Source: Comamonas sp. lk (lineage in GTDB: Bacteria; Pseudomonadota; Gammaproteobacteria; Burkholderiales; Burkholderiaceae_C). Taken from it: DNA of 15,419 nucleotides. Location: the NCBI GenBank assembly GCA_945875225.1, contig CAMCJY010000013.1, positions 1 through 15,419 on the forward strand, given 5' to 3'. The notes below the pieces were generated by a model that saw only the letters and a list, made by a program, of their open reading frames with translations, ran no database searches and was not told the DNA's origin. The position numbers were made by a program, and so were the translations under genes. How positions within the stretch are numbered: the stretch's first letter is position 1; every line of letters starts with the position of its first letter. Shown one piece after another: positions 7,221 to 13,377 of this stretch.

Positions 7221-7655
7221 TTAGCCTGCCTGCCAGGCGCCTTGCACTTGCTCCCAGCCCACGACAGCAATGGGCGTGCCATCGGGCTGGATAAAAACCA
7301 ATGGGCCCAAAAAGGTCATGTAAAACTCACTATCCACCGGAAAGTAGGTTTGGTCATGGCGCGCACCAGAGCACTCAAAACCATAGCCCGGAGCAACCGC
7401 AGTCTCACCCCCATGGTCTTTTCCCCCGCGCACATCCATACGCCCTTTCGTCAGAAAATATTCGCCCGGTCCCGCATGGATATGGGGTGCAAATGAGGAG
7501 CCTTTGGGGCAATCAAAAATAGCCGTCCATGCGCCATGGCCGGGTTGAACATGCAGTAATTTCCAACGGATGCCGCCATCGGCTAAACCTGCTGGAAAGT
7601 CGATCCAAGCGAGGTCCGGGATGTGGACGTATTCTTCGGCGATCTTAGATTTCAT
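7221..7655 (-). CDS. dke1: Acetylacetone-cleaving dioxygenase-like cupin (Dke1 family)
   Basis: A 144-residue single-domain cupin. The metal site is a three-His one: His58 and His60 in PHIHAGPGEYF, and His100. The spacing 2 + 40 is the same as that of the iron ligands in Dke1 of Acinetobacter johnsonii (His62, His64, His104 as I remember them). With a constant offset of 4, other Dke1 active-site residues I recall are also there: Phe55, Tyr66, Arg76, Glu94, Thr103, Phe111 and Phe115. Dke1 is a non-haem Fe(II) dioxygenase that splits acetylacetone to acetate and methylglyoxal. The start ATG (complement 7653-7655) has AGGAG (7664-7668) at 8 nt. The gene stands alone between the convergent chromate genes and a gene-free stretch. 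Family membership is firm; the natural substrate is an inference. Confidence 0.85.
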   Translation of the reverse strand: MKSKIAEEYVHIPDLAWIDFPAGLADGGIRWKLLHVQPGHGAWTAIFDCPKGSSFAPHIHAGPGEYFLTKGRMDVRGGKDHGGETAVAPGYGFECSGARHDQTYFPVDSEFYMTFLGPLVFIQPDGTPIAVVGWEQVQGAWQAG

Positions 7656-7663
7656 GGGTTCGG

Positions 7664-7668
7664 CTCCT
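7664..7668 (-). promoter_or_regulatory. Ribosome binding site of the Dke1-like gene
   Basis: AGGAG on the minus strand with 8 nt to ATG 7655. It supports that Met as the start. Confidence 0.7.
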
Positions 7669-7815
7669 GGTGGTGGTTGACGAATACTCGAAAGCCATCG
7701 TTTAGCCGCTATTGGCTAGACGGCAGCACTTCGAGGAAACATGTTGCATCGGATAGTGCGCCGGGATAACTATGGTTTACCCTCGCAAAAGATGCCCATT
7801 GGTAAATAGGTTTCC

Positions 7816-7832
7816 CCCAGCGCCACCCTGGG
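7816..7832. repeat. Small GC-rich inverted repeat
   Basis: CCCAG (7816-7820) and CTGGG (7828-7832) flank a 7-nt loop. It directly abuts the larger inverted repeat at 7834-7878, so a transcript from either strand could form two adjacent stem-loops. No T-run follows on either strand. Confidence 0.45.
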
Positions 7833-7833
7833 A

Positions 7834-7878
7834 TTAGCGTTTTCCTGCCCCGACCAAAGCGCATAGGAAACGCGCTAA
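7834..7878. repeat. Imperfect 12-bp inverted repeat
   Basis: Left arm TTAGCGTTTTCCT (7834-7846), right arm AGGAAACGCGCTAA (7865-7878), with an 18-nt loop. TTAGCG pairs with CGCTAA and TTTCCT with AGGAAA, leaving one unpaired T on the left and CG on the right. It lies about 85 nt beyond the lipoprotein stop on its transcribed strand and about 180 nt upstream of the cupin start. It could be an operator, a 3'-end stem or part of an untranslated RNA. Confidence 0.5.
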
Positions 7879-7961
7879 GGCATCGTCTGCCAACTCAGCC
7901 GCGAAAGCAATGGAGGACTAGGGCGCTTAGCCTATCCTTGGACCCCATATTTGCGCAAGCT

Positions 7962-8324
7962 TCAGTTTGGGTTCTCGAAAAACACGTAATTCGTGGCGTA
8001 ATCGCTGACCTCGAAATAGACCTTTTTCTCGGCCGCGTCGGCCTGCATATTCAGGTTCTCGTCCAGCACGCCGTAACCAAAGCGGTAAGGGCGCGGTTTG
8101 TTGTCGTCGGTCCCCATGGCGGTGCTAAGTTTGTCCACTTTGAGAAAGCGGCGTACCAGTTTGTCGCCGGCATAGACTTCCAACACGCCGCTGGTGCCGG
8201 TCCAGTTTTGGATGTCACGCCCCAATTTGTTTTGCTGCTCCTGGGTGCAGGCACCCAAGGCCAGCACAAGTGCCACAGCGCTTGCGCCAAGCGCGAAATA
8301 CTTCATTTTGAAACTATTTTTCAT
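7962..8324 (-). CDS. Small lipoprotein of unknown function
   Basis: A 120-residue protein. The signal peptide has a basic start (MKNSFKMK), a hydrophobic core and a lipobox LGAC with Cys26 as the lipidation site; residues +2/+3 after Cys are Thr and Gln, which does not suggest inner-membrane retention. The mature part of about 95 residues is polar, with LEVYAGDKLVRRF and a C-terminal YFEVSDYATNYVFFENPN; I recognise no domain. It is probably anchored in the outer membrane. ATG 8324 overlaps the rlmB TGA (ATGA) and has GGAGG at 8331-8335 with 6 nt spacing, so it is preferred over Met7. It is the last gene of the rlmB transcript. Its stop is TGA at complement 7962-7964. Confidence 0.85.
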   Translation of the reverse strand: MKNSFKMKYFALGASAVALVLALGACTQEQQNKLGRDIQNWTGTSGVLEVYAGDKLVRRFLKVDKLSTAMGTDDNKPRPYRFGYGVLDENLNMQADAAEKKVYFEVSDYATNYVFFENPN

Positions 8325-9118
8325 GGTTTTCCTCCGGGGTTAATAGCTAGCCCGCTGCGCTGGCGCAGCACTTCGTACAAACATATGCCACTGGCGACCG
8401 ACACATTGAGACTTTCTACCGCCCCGCGCATCGGCAGGCTGACTAGTTGGTCGCAGGTTTTGACCGTCAATTGGCGCATGCCGTCGCCCTCGGCGCCCAA
8501 CACCAGCGCAGTCGGACCGCGAAAATCAGCCTCATACAAGGTACGTGGCGCTGCATCGCTGGTGCCGGTAATCCAGATATTGCGCTCTTTGAGTTCCATC
8601 AAGGTGCGCGCCAGATTGGTCACCATAAAGTAAGGCACGGTTTCTGCCGCACCGCTGGCCACTTTGGCCACTGTGGCATTGATACCGGCAGCGTGGTCTT
8701 TAGGGGCGATCACCGCATGCGCGCCCGCACCGTCGGCCACGCGCAAGCAGGCACCCAGGTTATGCGGGTCGGTAACGCCGTCGAGCACAAGCAGCAAGGG
8801 CGACTGTCTTTCCTGCACCGGTAAAGCAGCCTGCGCGGATTCCAATTCTTCCAACAGCGTATCTAGCGAGCGAGCCTGCGGCATAGGCCGCGTGCGCGCC
8901 GCAACGCCCTGGTGGCCATGGCTGCCGCAAAGTTTGGATAAACGCATGCCATCGGCTTCGATAAGCCGCACACCGGCTTCATGCGCTTTTTCTAAAAACT
9001 GCCGCATACGGGCGTCGCGTCGGGTGGGCTCGTAGTACAGTTCGACAATCGACTGCGGCGCAATTTTCAGGCGTACACCGAGCGCATGAAAACCAAAAAG
9101 AATGTGGGAAGCGGACAT
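8321..9118 (-). CDS. rlmB: 23S rRNA (guanosine-2251-2'-O)-methyltransferase RlmB
   Basis: A 265-residue SPOUT/TrmH-family methyltransferase, near the usual RlmB length of about 245. The N-terminal substrate-binding domain (about 1-90) starts FGFHALGVRL and resembles a L30e-like fold. The catalytic domain has motif 1 (LDGVTDPHNLGACLR, 112-126, with the conserved Asn120), motif 2 (LVLGAEGDGMR, 205-215) and motif 3 (SLPMRGAVESLNVSVA, 227-242) that form the knotted SAM site. RlmB methylates the 2'-OH of G2251 in the ribosomal P-loop. ATG 9118 lies 39 nt after the ABC-ATPase stop; the ribosome binding site is poor. The C-terminal NPGGKP tail is slightly longer than usual and encodes the ribosome binding site of the following lipoprotein gene. 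Confidence 0.95.
   Translation of the reverse strand: MSASHILFGFHALGVRLKIAPQSIVELYYEPTRRDARMRQFLEKAHEAGVRLIEADGMRLSKLCGSHGHQGVAARTRPMPQARSLDTLLEELESAQAALPVQERQSPLLLVLDGVTDPHNLGACLRVADGAGAHAVIAPKDHAAGINATVAKVASGAAETVPYFMVTNLARTLMELKERNIWITGTSDAAPRTLYEADFRGPTALVLGAEGDGMRQLTVKTCDQLVSLPMRGAVESLNVSVASGICLYEVLRQRSGLAINPGGKP
8331..8335 (-). promoter_or_regulatory. Ribosome binding site of the lipoprotein gene, inside rlmB
   Basis: GGAGG on the minus strand is made by the Gly-Gly codons near the rlmB C-terminus. With the ATGA overlap it gives the lipoprotein gene a near-consensus start site and predicts translational coupling. Confidence 0.75.
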
Positions 9119-9133
9119 GACCCGATTATCGCG

Positions 9134-9157
9134 GCTGGCCGCGGTGCTGCAGCCAGC
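9134..9157. repeat. Inverted repeat in the ABC-ATPase/rlmB gap
   Basis: GCTGGC (9134-9139) and GCCAGC (9152-9157) with a 12-nt loop fill most of the 39-nt gap, just after the ABC-ATPase stop. There is no T-run, so it is not a classical terminator; it might protect or partly end the upstream message. Confidence 0.4.
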
Positions 9158-9856
9158 TCAGCCCAGCGAGACCGCCGTACTGACATCCGAAGCCAGGCGT
9201 CCAGCCTCAATCGTCAGGCAGCGCAGGCAGCGCTGGGCGATGGCGCGGTCATGGGTGACCAACACCAGCGTCGTCCCCAACTCGCGGTTGAGCTCGAACA
9301 TTAGCGCCATGATGGTCTCGCCGGTGGCAAAATCCAGGCTGCCCGTGGGTTCGTCGGCCAGCAAGACGGCGGGTTGCACTACAAAAGCGCGGGCCAGCGC
9401 CACGCGCTGCTGTTCACCGCCACTGAGCACCTTGGGGTAAGCCTGCAGCCGCTGCGACAGGCCTACACGCTCCAGCATGGCGGCAGCTAACTTGCGCGCG
9501 TCTTTGCGCCCCGATAGTTCCAGCGGCAACATCACGTTTTCCAGCGCCGTCAAATTGCCCAACAGTTGAAAGCTTTGGAACACAAAGCCAATTTGACGCG
9601 CCCGCAAGGCGGCGCGCCCGTCTTCGTCCAATCCAAACAAGTCCTGCCCGGCGATATGCACCGTGCCGCTGGTGGGCGTGTCCAGGCCCGCGATGATGGA
9701 CAGCAGCGTACTTTTGCCGGACCCCGACGCACCCACGATGGCGACGGCCTCGCGTGCCTGTAGCGAAAAGTCGATGTTGTGGAGGATTTGCAGGGTGCCG
9801 GTGGAGTCGCTCACCGACTTGCAGACTTGGCTTACCGCGATAATTGAATCAGACAT
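9158..9856 (-). CDS. ybbA: ABC transporter ATP-binding protein, YbbA/LolD-like
   Basis: A 232-residue ATPase with all standard motifs: Walker A GASGSGKST (42-50), Q-loop Gln94 (FVFQSFQLL), signature LSGGE (144-148), Walker B AVLLADE (163-169) and H-loop His202 (LVTHD). The sequence style (FQSFQLLGNLTALENVMLPLEL, ADEPTGSLD) is that of the LolD/MacB/FtsE group that powers membrane-protein or lipoprotein extraction rather than import. In E. coli ybbA lies divergent from tesA, as here, and is followed by the permease gene ybbP. Here the next gene downstream is rlmB, so the permease must be elsewhere or absent. ATG 9856 has GAAAG at about 4 nt; the frame stays open far upstream, but only as antisense to the tesA-like gene. 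Confidence 0.93.
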   Translation of the reverse strand: MSDSIIAVSQVCKSVSDSTGTLQILHNIDFSLQAREAVAIVGASGSGKSTLLSIIAGLDTPTSGTVHIAGQDLFGLDEDGRAALRARQIGFVFQSFQLLGNLTALENVMLPLELSGRKDARKLAAAMLERVGLSQRLQAYPKVLSGGEQQRVALARAFVVQPAVLLADEPTGSLDFATGETIMALMFELNRELGTTLVLVTHDRAIAQRCLRCLTIEAGRLASDVSTAVSLG

Positions 9857-9866
9857 GGAACTTTCA

Positions 9867-10499
9867 ATGAATCGCAGGTACTTTAACGTAATCGCACTTG
9901 GCCTTTCGCTCTTTGGCAGCTTTGTGGCCCAGGCCAAAGCACAGGCGACGCTGCTGGTGGTGGGCGATTCGCTCAGTGCCGAATACGGCCTCAAACGCGG
10001 AAGCGGCTGGGTCGCCCTGATGGATAAGCGTTTGCGCGACGAGGGCAAGGCCATCACTGTGGTCAACGCCAGCATTAGCGGCGACACCACCTCAGGCGGC
10101 CTGTCGCGCCTGCCGGCGCTGCTCAAGCAGCACCAACCCAAGTTGGTGCTTATTGAGCTGGGCGGCAATGATGCCTTGCGTGGCCTGCCCCTCAAAACCA
10201 GCCAGGACAATTTAGAGGCTATGGTCAAGGCGGCGCAAAGCCAGGGCGCCAAGGTGCTGCTATTGGGCATGCAAGTGCCACCCAATTACGGGCTGCAGTA
10301 CGCCGCCGAGTTCAGCGGGATGTTCGCCGAAGTAGCCAAGCGCCATAAAGCCGGCCTAGTGCCCTTCTTTCTCAAGGGTGTGGCCGATACCGAGAATGCC
10401 GACGCGATGTTCCAGAGCGACCGTATCCACCCGGTGGAAGCAGCGCATCCGATCATGCTGGGTAATGTGTGGCCAGCCTTGAGAAAGCTGCTGCCATGA
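9867..10499 (+). CDS. tesA: TesA-type periplasmic SGNH esterase / lysophospholipase / thioesterase I
   Basis: A 210-residue SGNH hydrolase, like E. coli TesA (about 208 residues with signal). Residues 1-25 form a signal peptide (MNRR, hydrophobic core, cleavage near AKA-Q). The four family blocks are present: GDSLS with Ser35, SGDT with Gly72, GGND with Asn101, and DRIH with Asp185 and His188. TesA enzymes hydrolyse acyl-CoA, lysophospholipids and small esters in the periplasm. ATG 9867 gives the better signal peptide; ATG 9855, four codons earlier, is in frame and would overlap the start of the divergent ABC gene. The stop overlaps the ATG of mnmH (ATGA). Confidence 0.93.
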   Translation: MNRRYFNVIALGLSLFGSFVAQAKAQATLLVVGDSLSAEYGLKRGSGWVALMDKRLRDEGKAITVVNASISGDTTSGGLSRLPALLKQHQPKLVLIELGGNDALRGLPLKTSQDNLEAMVKAAQSQGAKVLLLGMQVPPNYGLQYAAEFSGMFAEVAKRHKAGLVPFFLKGVADTENADAMFQSDRIHPVEAAHPIMLGNVWPALRKLLP

Positions 10500-11545
10500 G
10501 TTTGCAATGCGTCAACCCGCGCGAGGTCATTGACCGATACAACACCTTTGACAGCATCATTGATGCCCGCAGTGAGTCTGAGCACGCGCTGGACCATCTG
10601 CCTGGAGCTATCAACTGGCCCACACTCAATGACAGCGAACGCCAGGCGATTGGCACGATGTACAAGCAGGTCAATGCCTTTGAAGCCAAAAAGCGTGGTG
10701 CGGCCATTGCGGCACGCAATATCGCCAGCCATATTGAAACCCATGTGCTGGACAAACCGCGTGACTGGGCGCCGCTAGCCTACTGTTGGCGGGGCGGTAA
10801 GCGCAGCGGCGCACTCTCCCTGATCCTGGACCAGATCGGCTTTCGGGTCAGCCTGGTCGAAGGTGGCTACAAGGCCTTTCGCGCCGAAATGCTGCTGGAC
10901 ATAGAGCGCCTGGCCGGACAATTGCAATTCAAGGTGATTTGCGGCACCACGGGTTCAGGCAAAACAAGGCTGCTGCAGTCATTGCTTGCCCAAGGTGCGC
11001 AGGTGCTGGATCTGGAAGACCTGGCGCAACACCGCAGCTCGGTTTTGGGCGCGATTCCCGGCCAGGCGCAACCCAGCCAAAAGCGTTTTGACACCCTGGT
11101 TTGGGACGCTTTGCGTGGTTTTGACCCTGAGCGCCCGGTGTTTGTGGAAAGCGAGAGCAAAAAAGTAGGCAATGTAGCGATTCACCTGGGCCTGCTGGAG
11201 GCCATGCGCGCAAGCGCCTGCGTATTCATTGAGTTGCCGCTGCCCGAGCGCGTGGCTCTGCTGTTGGAAGATTACACGTTTTTTCTGCGCAACCCTGAGT
11301 ATTTTTGCCAGCGGCTAGAGGCGCTGACAGCGCAGTGCGGTAAGGCCACAGTGCAAGCTTGGCAAGACGCGGTCAAGCAGGGGGACTTTGCCAGTGTGGT
11401 GCGCTCGCTGCTAACCGATCACTACGATCCGGTGTACCTGCAATCCATGGAGCGCAATTTTGTGCAATATGCACAGGCGCAGCGTCTAGATTTGAGCGAT
11501 CGCGGCGTATTGGCTATGGGCCAGGCCGCCGCCGGGCTGGCTTAA
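10496..11545 (+). CDS. mnmH: tRNA 2-selenouridine synthase MnmH (SelU)
   Basis: A 349-residue protein. The N-terminal rhodanese domain (about 1-135) starts with the DAR-SE-E-HLPGAIN block and carries the catalytic Cys97 in CWRGGKRS, the same position as in E. coli MnmH. The C-terminal part has a P-loop GTTGSGKT (150-157) and the family's SESKKVG block. MnmH converts 2-thiouridine at tRNA position 34 to 2-selenouridine via a geranylated intermediate, using selenophosphate. This implies that the genome has selD. ATG 10496 overlaps the tesA stop and has GAGAAAG (10481-10487) at 8 nt, inside tesA. The TAA (11543-11545) overlaps the stop of the convergent small gene. Confidence 0.95.
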   Translation: MSLQCVNPREVIDRYNTFDSIIDARSESEHALDHLPGAINWPTLNDSERQAIGTMYKQVNAFEAKKRGAAIAARNIASHIETHVLDKPRDWAPLAYCWRGGKRSGALSLILDQIGFRVSLVEGGYKAFRAEMLLDIERLAGQLQFKVICGTTGSGKTRLLQSLLAQGAQVLDLEDLAQHRSSVLGAIPGQAQPSQKRFDTLVWDALRGFDPERPVFVESESKKVGNVAIHLGLLEAMRASACVFIELPLPERVALLLEDYTFFLRNPEYFCQRLEALTAQCGKATVQAWQDAVKQGDFASVVRSLLTDHYDPVYLQSMERNFVQYAQAQRLDLSDRGVLAMGQAAAGLA

Positions 11546-11757
11546 CTATTTGCCGGGCCGGCATCGGCTTGGGGCGGGGTGTACGACGGCGCCAGCGCGT
11601 CTTCGGCACTGGATTCACCCGTATCGCCAGCGTCCTTGCGCTCGGTCTTGCTCTTGAGCTTGTCTTCTTTTTTACGCTTTTTAGCCAGTTCCTTCTGGCG
11701 CTTTTCGTAACCGTAATTAGGTGTTGCCAAGATCGTCTTTCGTAAATGTGGACTCAC
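11542..11757 (-). CDS. Lysine-rich 71-residue conserved hypothetical protein
   Basis: A small protein with an N-terminal TPNYGYEKRQKEL block running into an extended Lys/Glu helix (KKRKKEDKLKSK, about 26-37) and an acidic, Pro/Ala-rich, probably disordered C-terminus. From memory, short proteins with a YGxEKRQ(K/R)ELAKK block are widespread in Burkholderiales; no function is known. It starts with GTG at 11757; GGGAG at 11768-11772 lies about 10 nt upstream, which is a little far. Its stop interlocks with that of mnmH. The charge suggests binding to nucleic acid or the ribosome, but this is only an inference. I consider it a real gene because the block looks conserved and the frame fills the gap exactly. 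Confidence 0.72.
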   Translation of the reverse strand: MSPHLRKTILATPNYGYEKRQKELAKKRKKEDKLKSKTERKDAGDTGESSAEDALAPSYTPPQADAGPANS

Positions 11758-11774
11758 TTTAACACCACTCCCGG

Positions 11775-11799
11775 GGCTGGACTGGATGACGGTCCAGCC
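11775..11799. repeat. Perfect 8-bp inverted repeat upstream of the Lys-rich gene
   Basis: GGCTGGAC (11775-11782) and GTCCAGCC (11792-11799) with a 9-nt loop. On the minus strand the stem would lie a few nt upstream of the ribosome binding site of the 71-residue gene; on the plus strand it precedes the AT-rich promoter region of the diguanylate cyclase gene. No T-run follows on either strand, so it is unlikely to be a terminator. Confidence 0.5.
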
Positions 11800-11850
11800 G
11801 CCAAAATGCAGGCAGGTCTGGCCCTGAAAATCGATAGGGAACGGCGATTA

Positions 11851-11871
11851 AATAAAAAACTGTTTTTTATT
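11851..11871. repeat. AT-only inverted repeat in promoter region
   Basis: AATAAAAAA (11851-11859) and TTTTTTATT (11863-11871) are perfect complements around a CTG loop. The arm overlaps the expected -35 position of the promoter at 11890-11895. It may be an operator, a curved UP-like element or chance in AT-rich DNA. Confidence 0.45.
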
Positions 11872-11895
11872 CGATAAAATTGAAATTAATATAAT
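11866..11895 (+). promoter_or_regulatory. Candidate sigma-70 promoter of the diguanylate cyclase gene
   Basis: A perfect -10 hexamer TATAAT lies at 11890-11895 in a strongly AT-rich patch (about 11847-11900) that contrasts with the GC-rich surroundings. The -35 is weak: TTTATT at 11866-11871 (18-nt spacer) or TTATTC at 11867-11872 (17-nt spacer). Transcription would start near 11902, about 36 nt before GTG 11938. Confidence 0.5.
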
Positions 11896-11937
11896 TACAC
11901 TAAGCGTTTCCTGCCACCTATCCACCCAAAGCTGAGC

Positions 11938-13377
11938 GTGCAAACCTCCCAATTGCTGACCCGTGCAAGCCTTGGCACAGCGCCCGCCGCTGCGCGCAGC
12001 ACGCCAAGGCATCGCATCGGAATGCTGCTGGTGATTGCACTATGCAACAGCGCCTTCGCCGGCGAACTGAACTCCGCCACCATTGCAGTAGTCGAGCCTG
12101 CAGAAGCGATGCGCTATGCCAGGATAAGTGGACTATGCGCCGCCTTGGCGCTGGTATTTGCCTTTTTGTGGGTCGCGACTGGACAAAAAGCCTTTGGCTG
12201 GTATCTGGGCACTTTGCTTGCAGCTAGCTGGCGCATCGGAGAAAACAGTGGGCAGTTGCCCGCTCTATTGCCCTGGAGCGGACACGCGCTAGCAACGGTG
12301 GCGCATTTGCTCGCCGATTCGGCCTTGCTGTTTTTTACCGTCGGCCTGTTACTCCATGCACTGGGTCAAAAAGCGGCCGATCTGCCCTACCGGCGCGTCT
12401 TCTACGCAGCAGGAGCACCCAGCCTGGTGCTTGCGGCACTGACACCCTGGCCCATGCTGGCGACGGTGGTGCTGCATAGTGGTTTACCTTTGGCCTATGG
12501 AGTGTTGTTGCTGCTGACCGCCTGGCTAGCAATGCGTCGTGAGCGCGTGTTTCTGTGGTACTGCATGGGTCTGTTGGTGCCGCTGGTCAGTATGTATCTG
12601 CAGCAAGCTTTAGGGGTCGGCACTGTTTTACTGAACAGCTACCGTATGGACAACGCGCTGGTGCAGGGCCTGGTCGTGCTGGCGGGCGCGCTTGCCTACC
12701 AGGAAGTGCGCCAGCGCCAGACCCATATGCGCGAATTGCGCGGCTTGCTGCAAGAGCAAAACCTGGCTTTGGAAAAAGCACGCCAAGCCGAAATCGACCT
12801 GGAGTCGCAGGTCTCCCAACGCACGCAGGAACTGGCCATGGCAGCGCGACGCCTGGAGGCACTCAGCACCGTCGACGGTATGACTGGGATCGCTAACCGC
12901 CGCCGCTTTGACGAAACATTGCAAGTGGAATGGGGCCGCGCCGCGCGCGACAAGCGCCCCTTGTCGGTCGCGCTCATCGATGTGGACTGGTTTAAAAGCT
13001 ATAACGACCGCTACGGACACCCAGCGGGTGACGCCTGCCTGCGCCAATTGGCACGGGTGTTTGAAGCCGGCGTGATGCGCAGCGGTGATTTGATAGCGCG
13101 CTATGGCGGGGAAGAATTTGTGCTGATCGCGCCAGATACCGATTTGAACGGTATCAATACGATTGCCAGCTACTTATGCCAGGAAGTGTTTGCCCTGGCC
13201 CTGGAGCATGAAGACTCGCCCTATGGCCGCGTATCGGTCAGCATCGGTGTGGCCACGAGCTACCCGCACCATGGCTCCAAACCGCTACAGCTATTACAGC
13301 AGGCTGATACGGCCTTGTACCGCGCCAAACAACAGGGGCGCCACCGCGTGGCAGGTCCCGAAGCCGAAAAAGCTTAA
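11938..13377 (+). CDS. Seven-helix membrane diguanylate cyclase (GGDEF)
   Basis: Up to 479 residues. After a hydrophobic signal-like segment (about 28-42) and a short polar piece (about 42-62), residues 63-256 hold about seven membrane helices. The layout resembles the 7TMR-DISM sensor module but has no large periplasmic domain. A coiled-coil linker (about 257-315) leads into a GGDEF domain starting at STVDGMTGIANRRRF. The active site is GGEEF (390-394), and RSGD (381-384) is an intact inhibitory I-site at the right spacing. The enzyme should make cyclic di-GMP from two GTP, with product feedback. The start is uncertain: GTG 11938 is the first in frame after the promoter, but has a weak ribosome binding site; ATG 12022 would give 451 residues and begin directly with the hydrophobic segment. 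It stands alone; its TAA interlocks with that of lpd. Confidence 0.9.
   Translation: MQTSQLLTRASLGTAPAAARSTPRHRIGMLLVIALCNSAFAGELNSATIAVVEPAEAMRYARISGLCAALALVFAFLWVATGQKAFGWYLGTLLAASWRIGENSGQLPALLPWSGHALATVAHLLADSALLFFTVGLLLHALGQKAADLPYRRVFYAAGAPSLVLAALTPWPMLATVVLHSGLPLAYGVLLLLTAWLAMRRERVFLWYCMGLLVPLVSMYLQQALGVGTVLLNSYRMDNALVQGLVVLAGALAYQEVRQRQTHMRELRGLLQEQNLALEKARQAEIDLESQVSQRTQELAMAARRLEALSTVDGMTGIANRRRFDETLQVEWGRAARDKRPLSVALIDVDWFKSYNDRYGHPAGDACLRQLARVFEAGVMRSGDLIARYGGEEFVLIAPDTDLNGINTIASYLCQEVFALALEHEDSPYGRVSVSIGVATSYPHHGSKPLQLLQQADTALYRAKQQGRHRVAGPEAEKA

Larger units (their letters stand above)
7656..7961. other. Gene-free stretch with inverted repeats between cupin and lipoprotein genes
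   Basis: 306 bp with no convincing gene in any frame. It should contain the promoter of the minus-strand cupin gene and the 3' end of the rlmB-lipoprotein transcript. It holds three inverted repeats (7703-7718, 7816-7832 and 7834-7878, the latter two listed separately). I found no good -35/-10 pair and no hairpin followed by a T-run. Short open stretches of about 27-46 codons occur on the minus strand in all three frames between about 7715 and 7920, but none has a start with a ribosome binding site. Confidence 0.6.

Noticed and set aside
7741..7920. Minus-strand open stretches of 27-46 codons as small genes or a frameshifted gene
   Set aside because: No stretch has a start codon with a ribosome binding site or a recognisable motif, and open stretches of this size are expected by chance; kept only as a possibility in a finding.
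7938..8633. Plus-strand open frame of 231 codons
   Set aside because: It is antisense to the lipoprotein and rlmB genes, both of which have clear motifs and start signals.
9857..10285. N-terminal extension of the ABC ATPase by about 143 residues
   Set aside because: The extension is antisense to the tesA coding sequence and is not ABC-like; the standard protein starts at ATG 9856.
11851..11871. AT inverted repeat as an intrinsic terminator
   Set aside because: The stem has no GC base pairs and no gene on either strand ends just before it.
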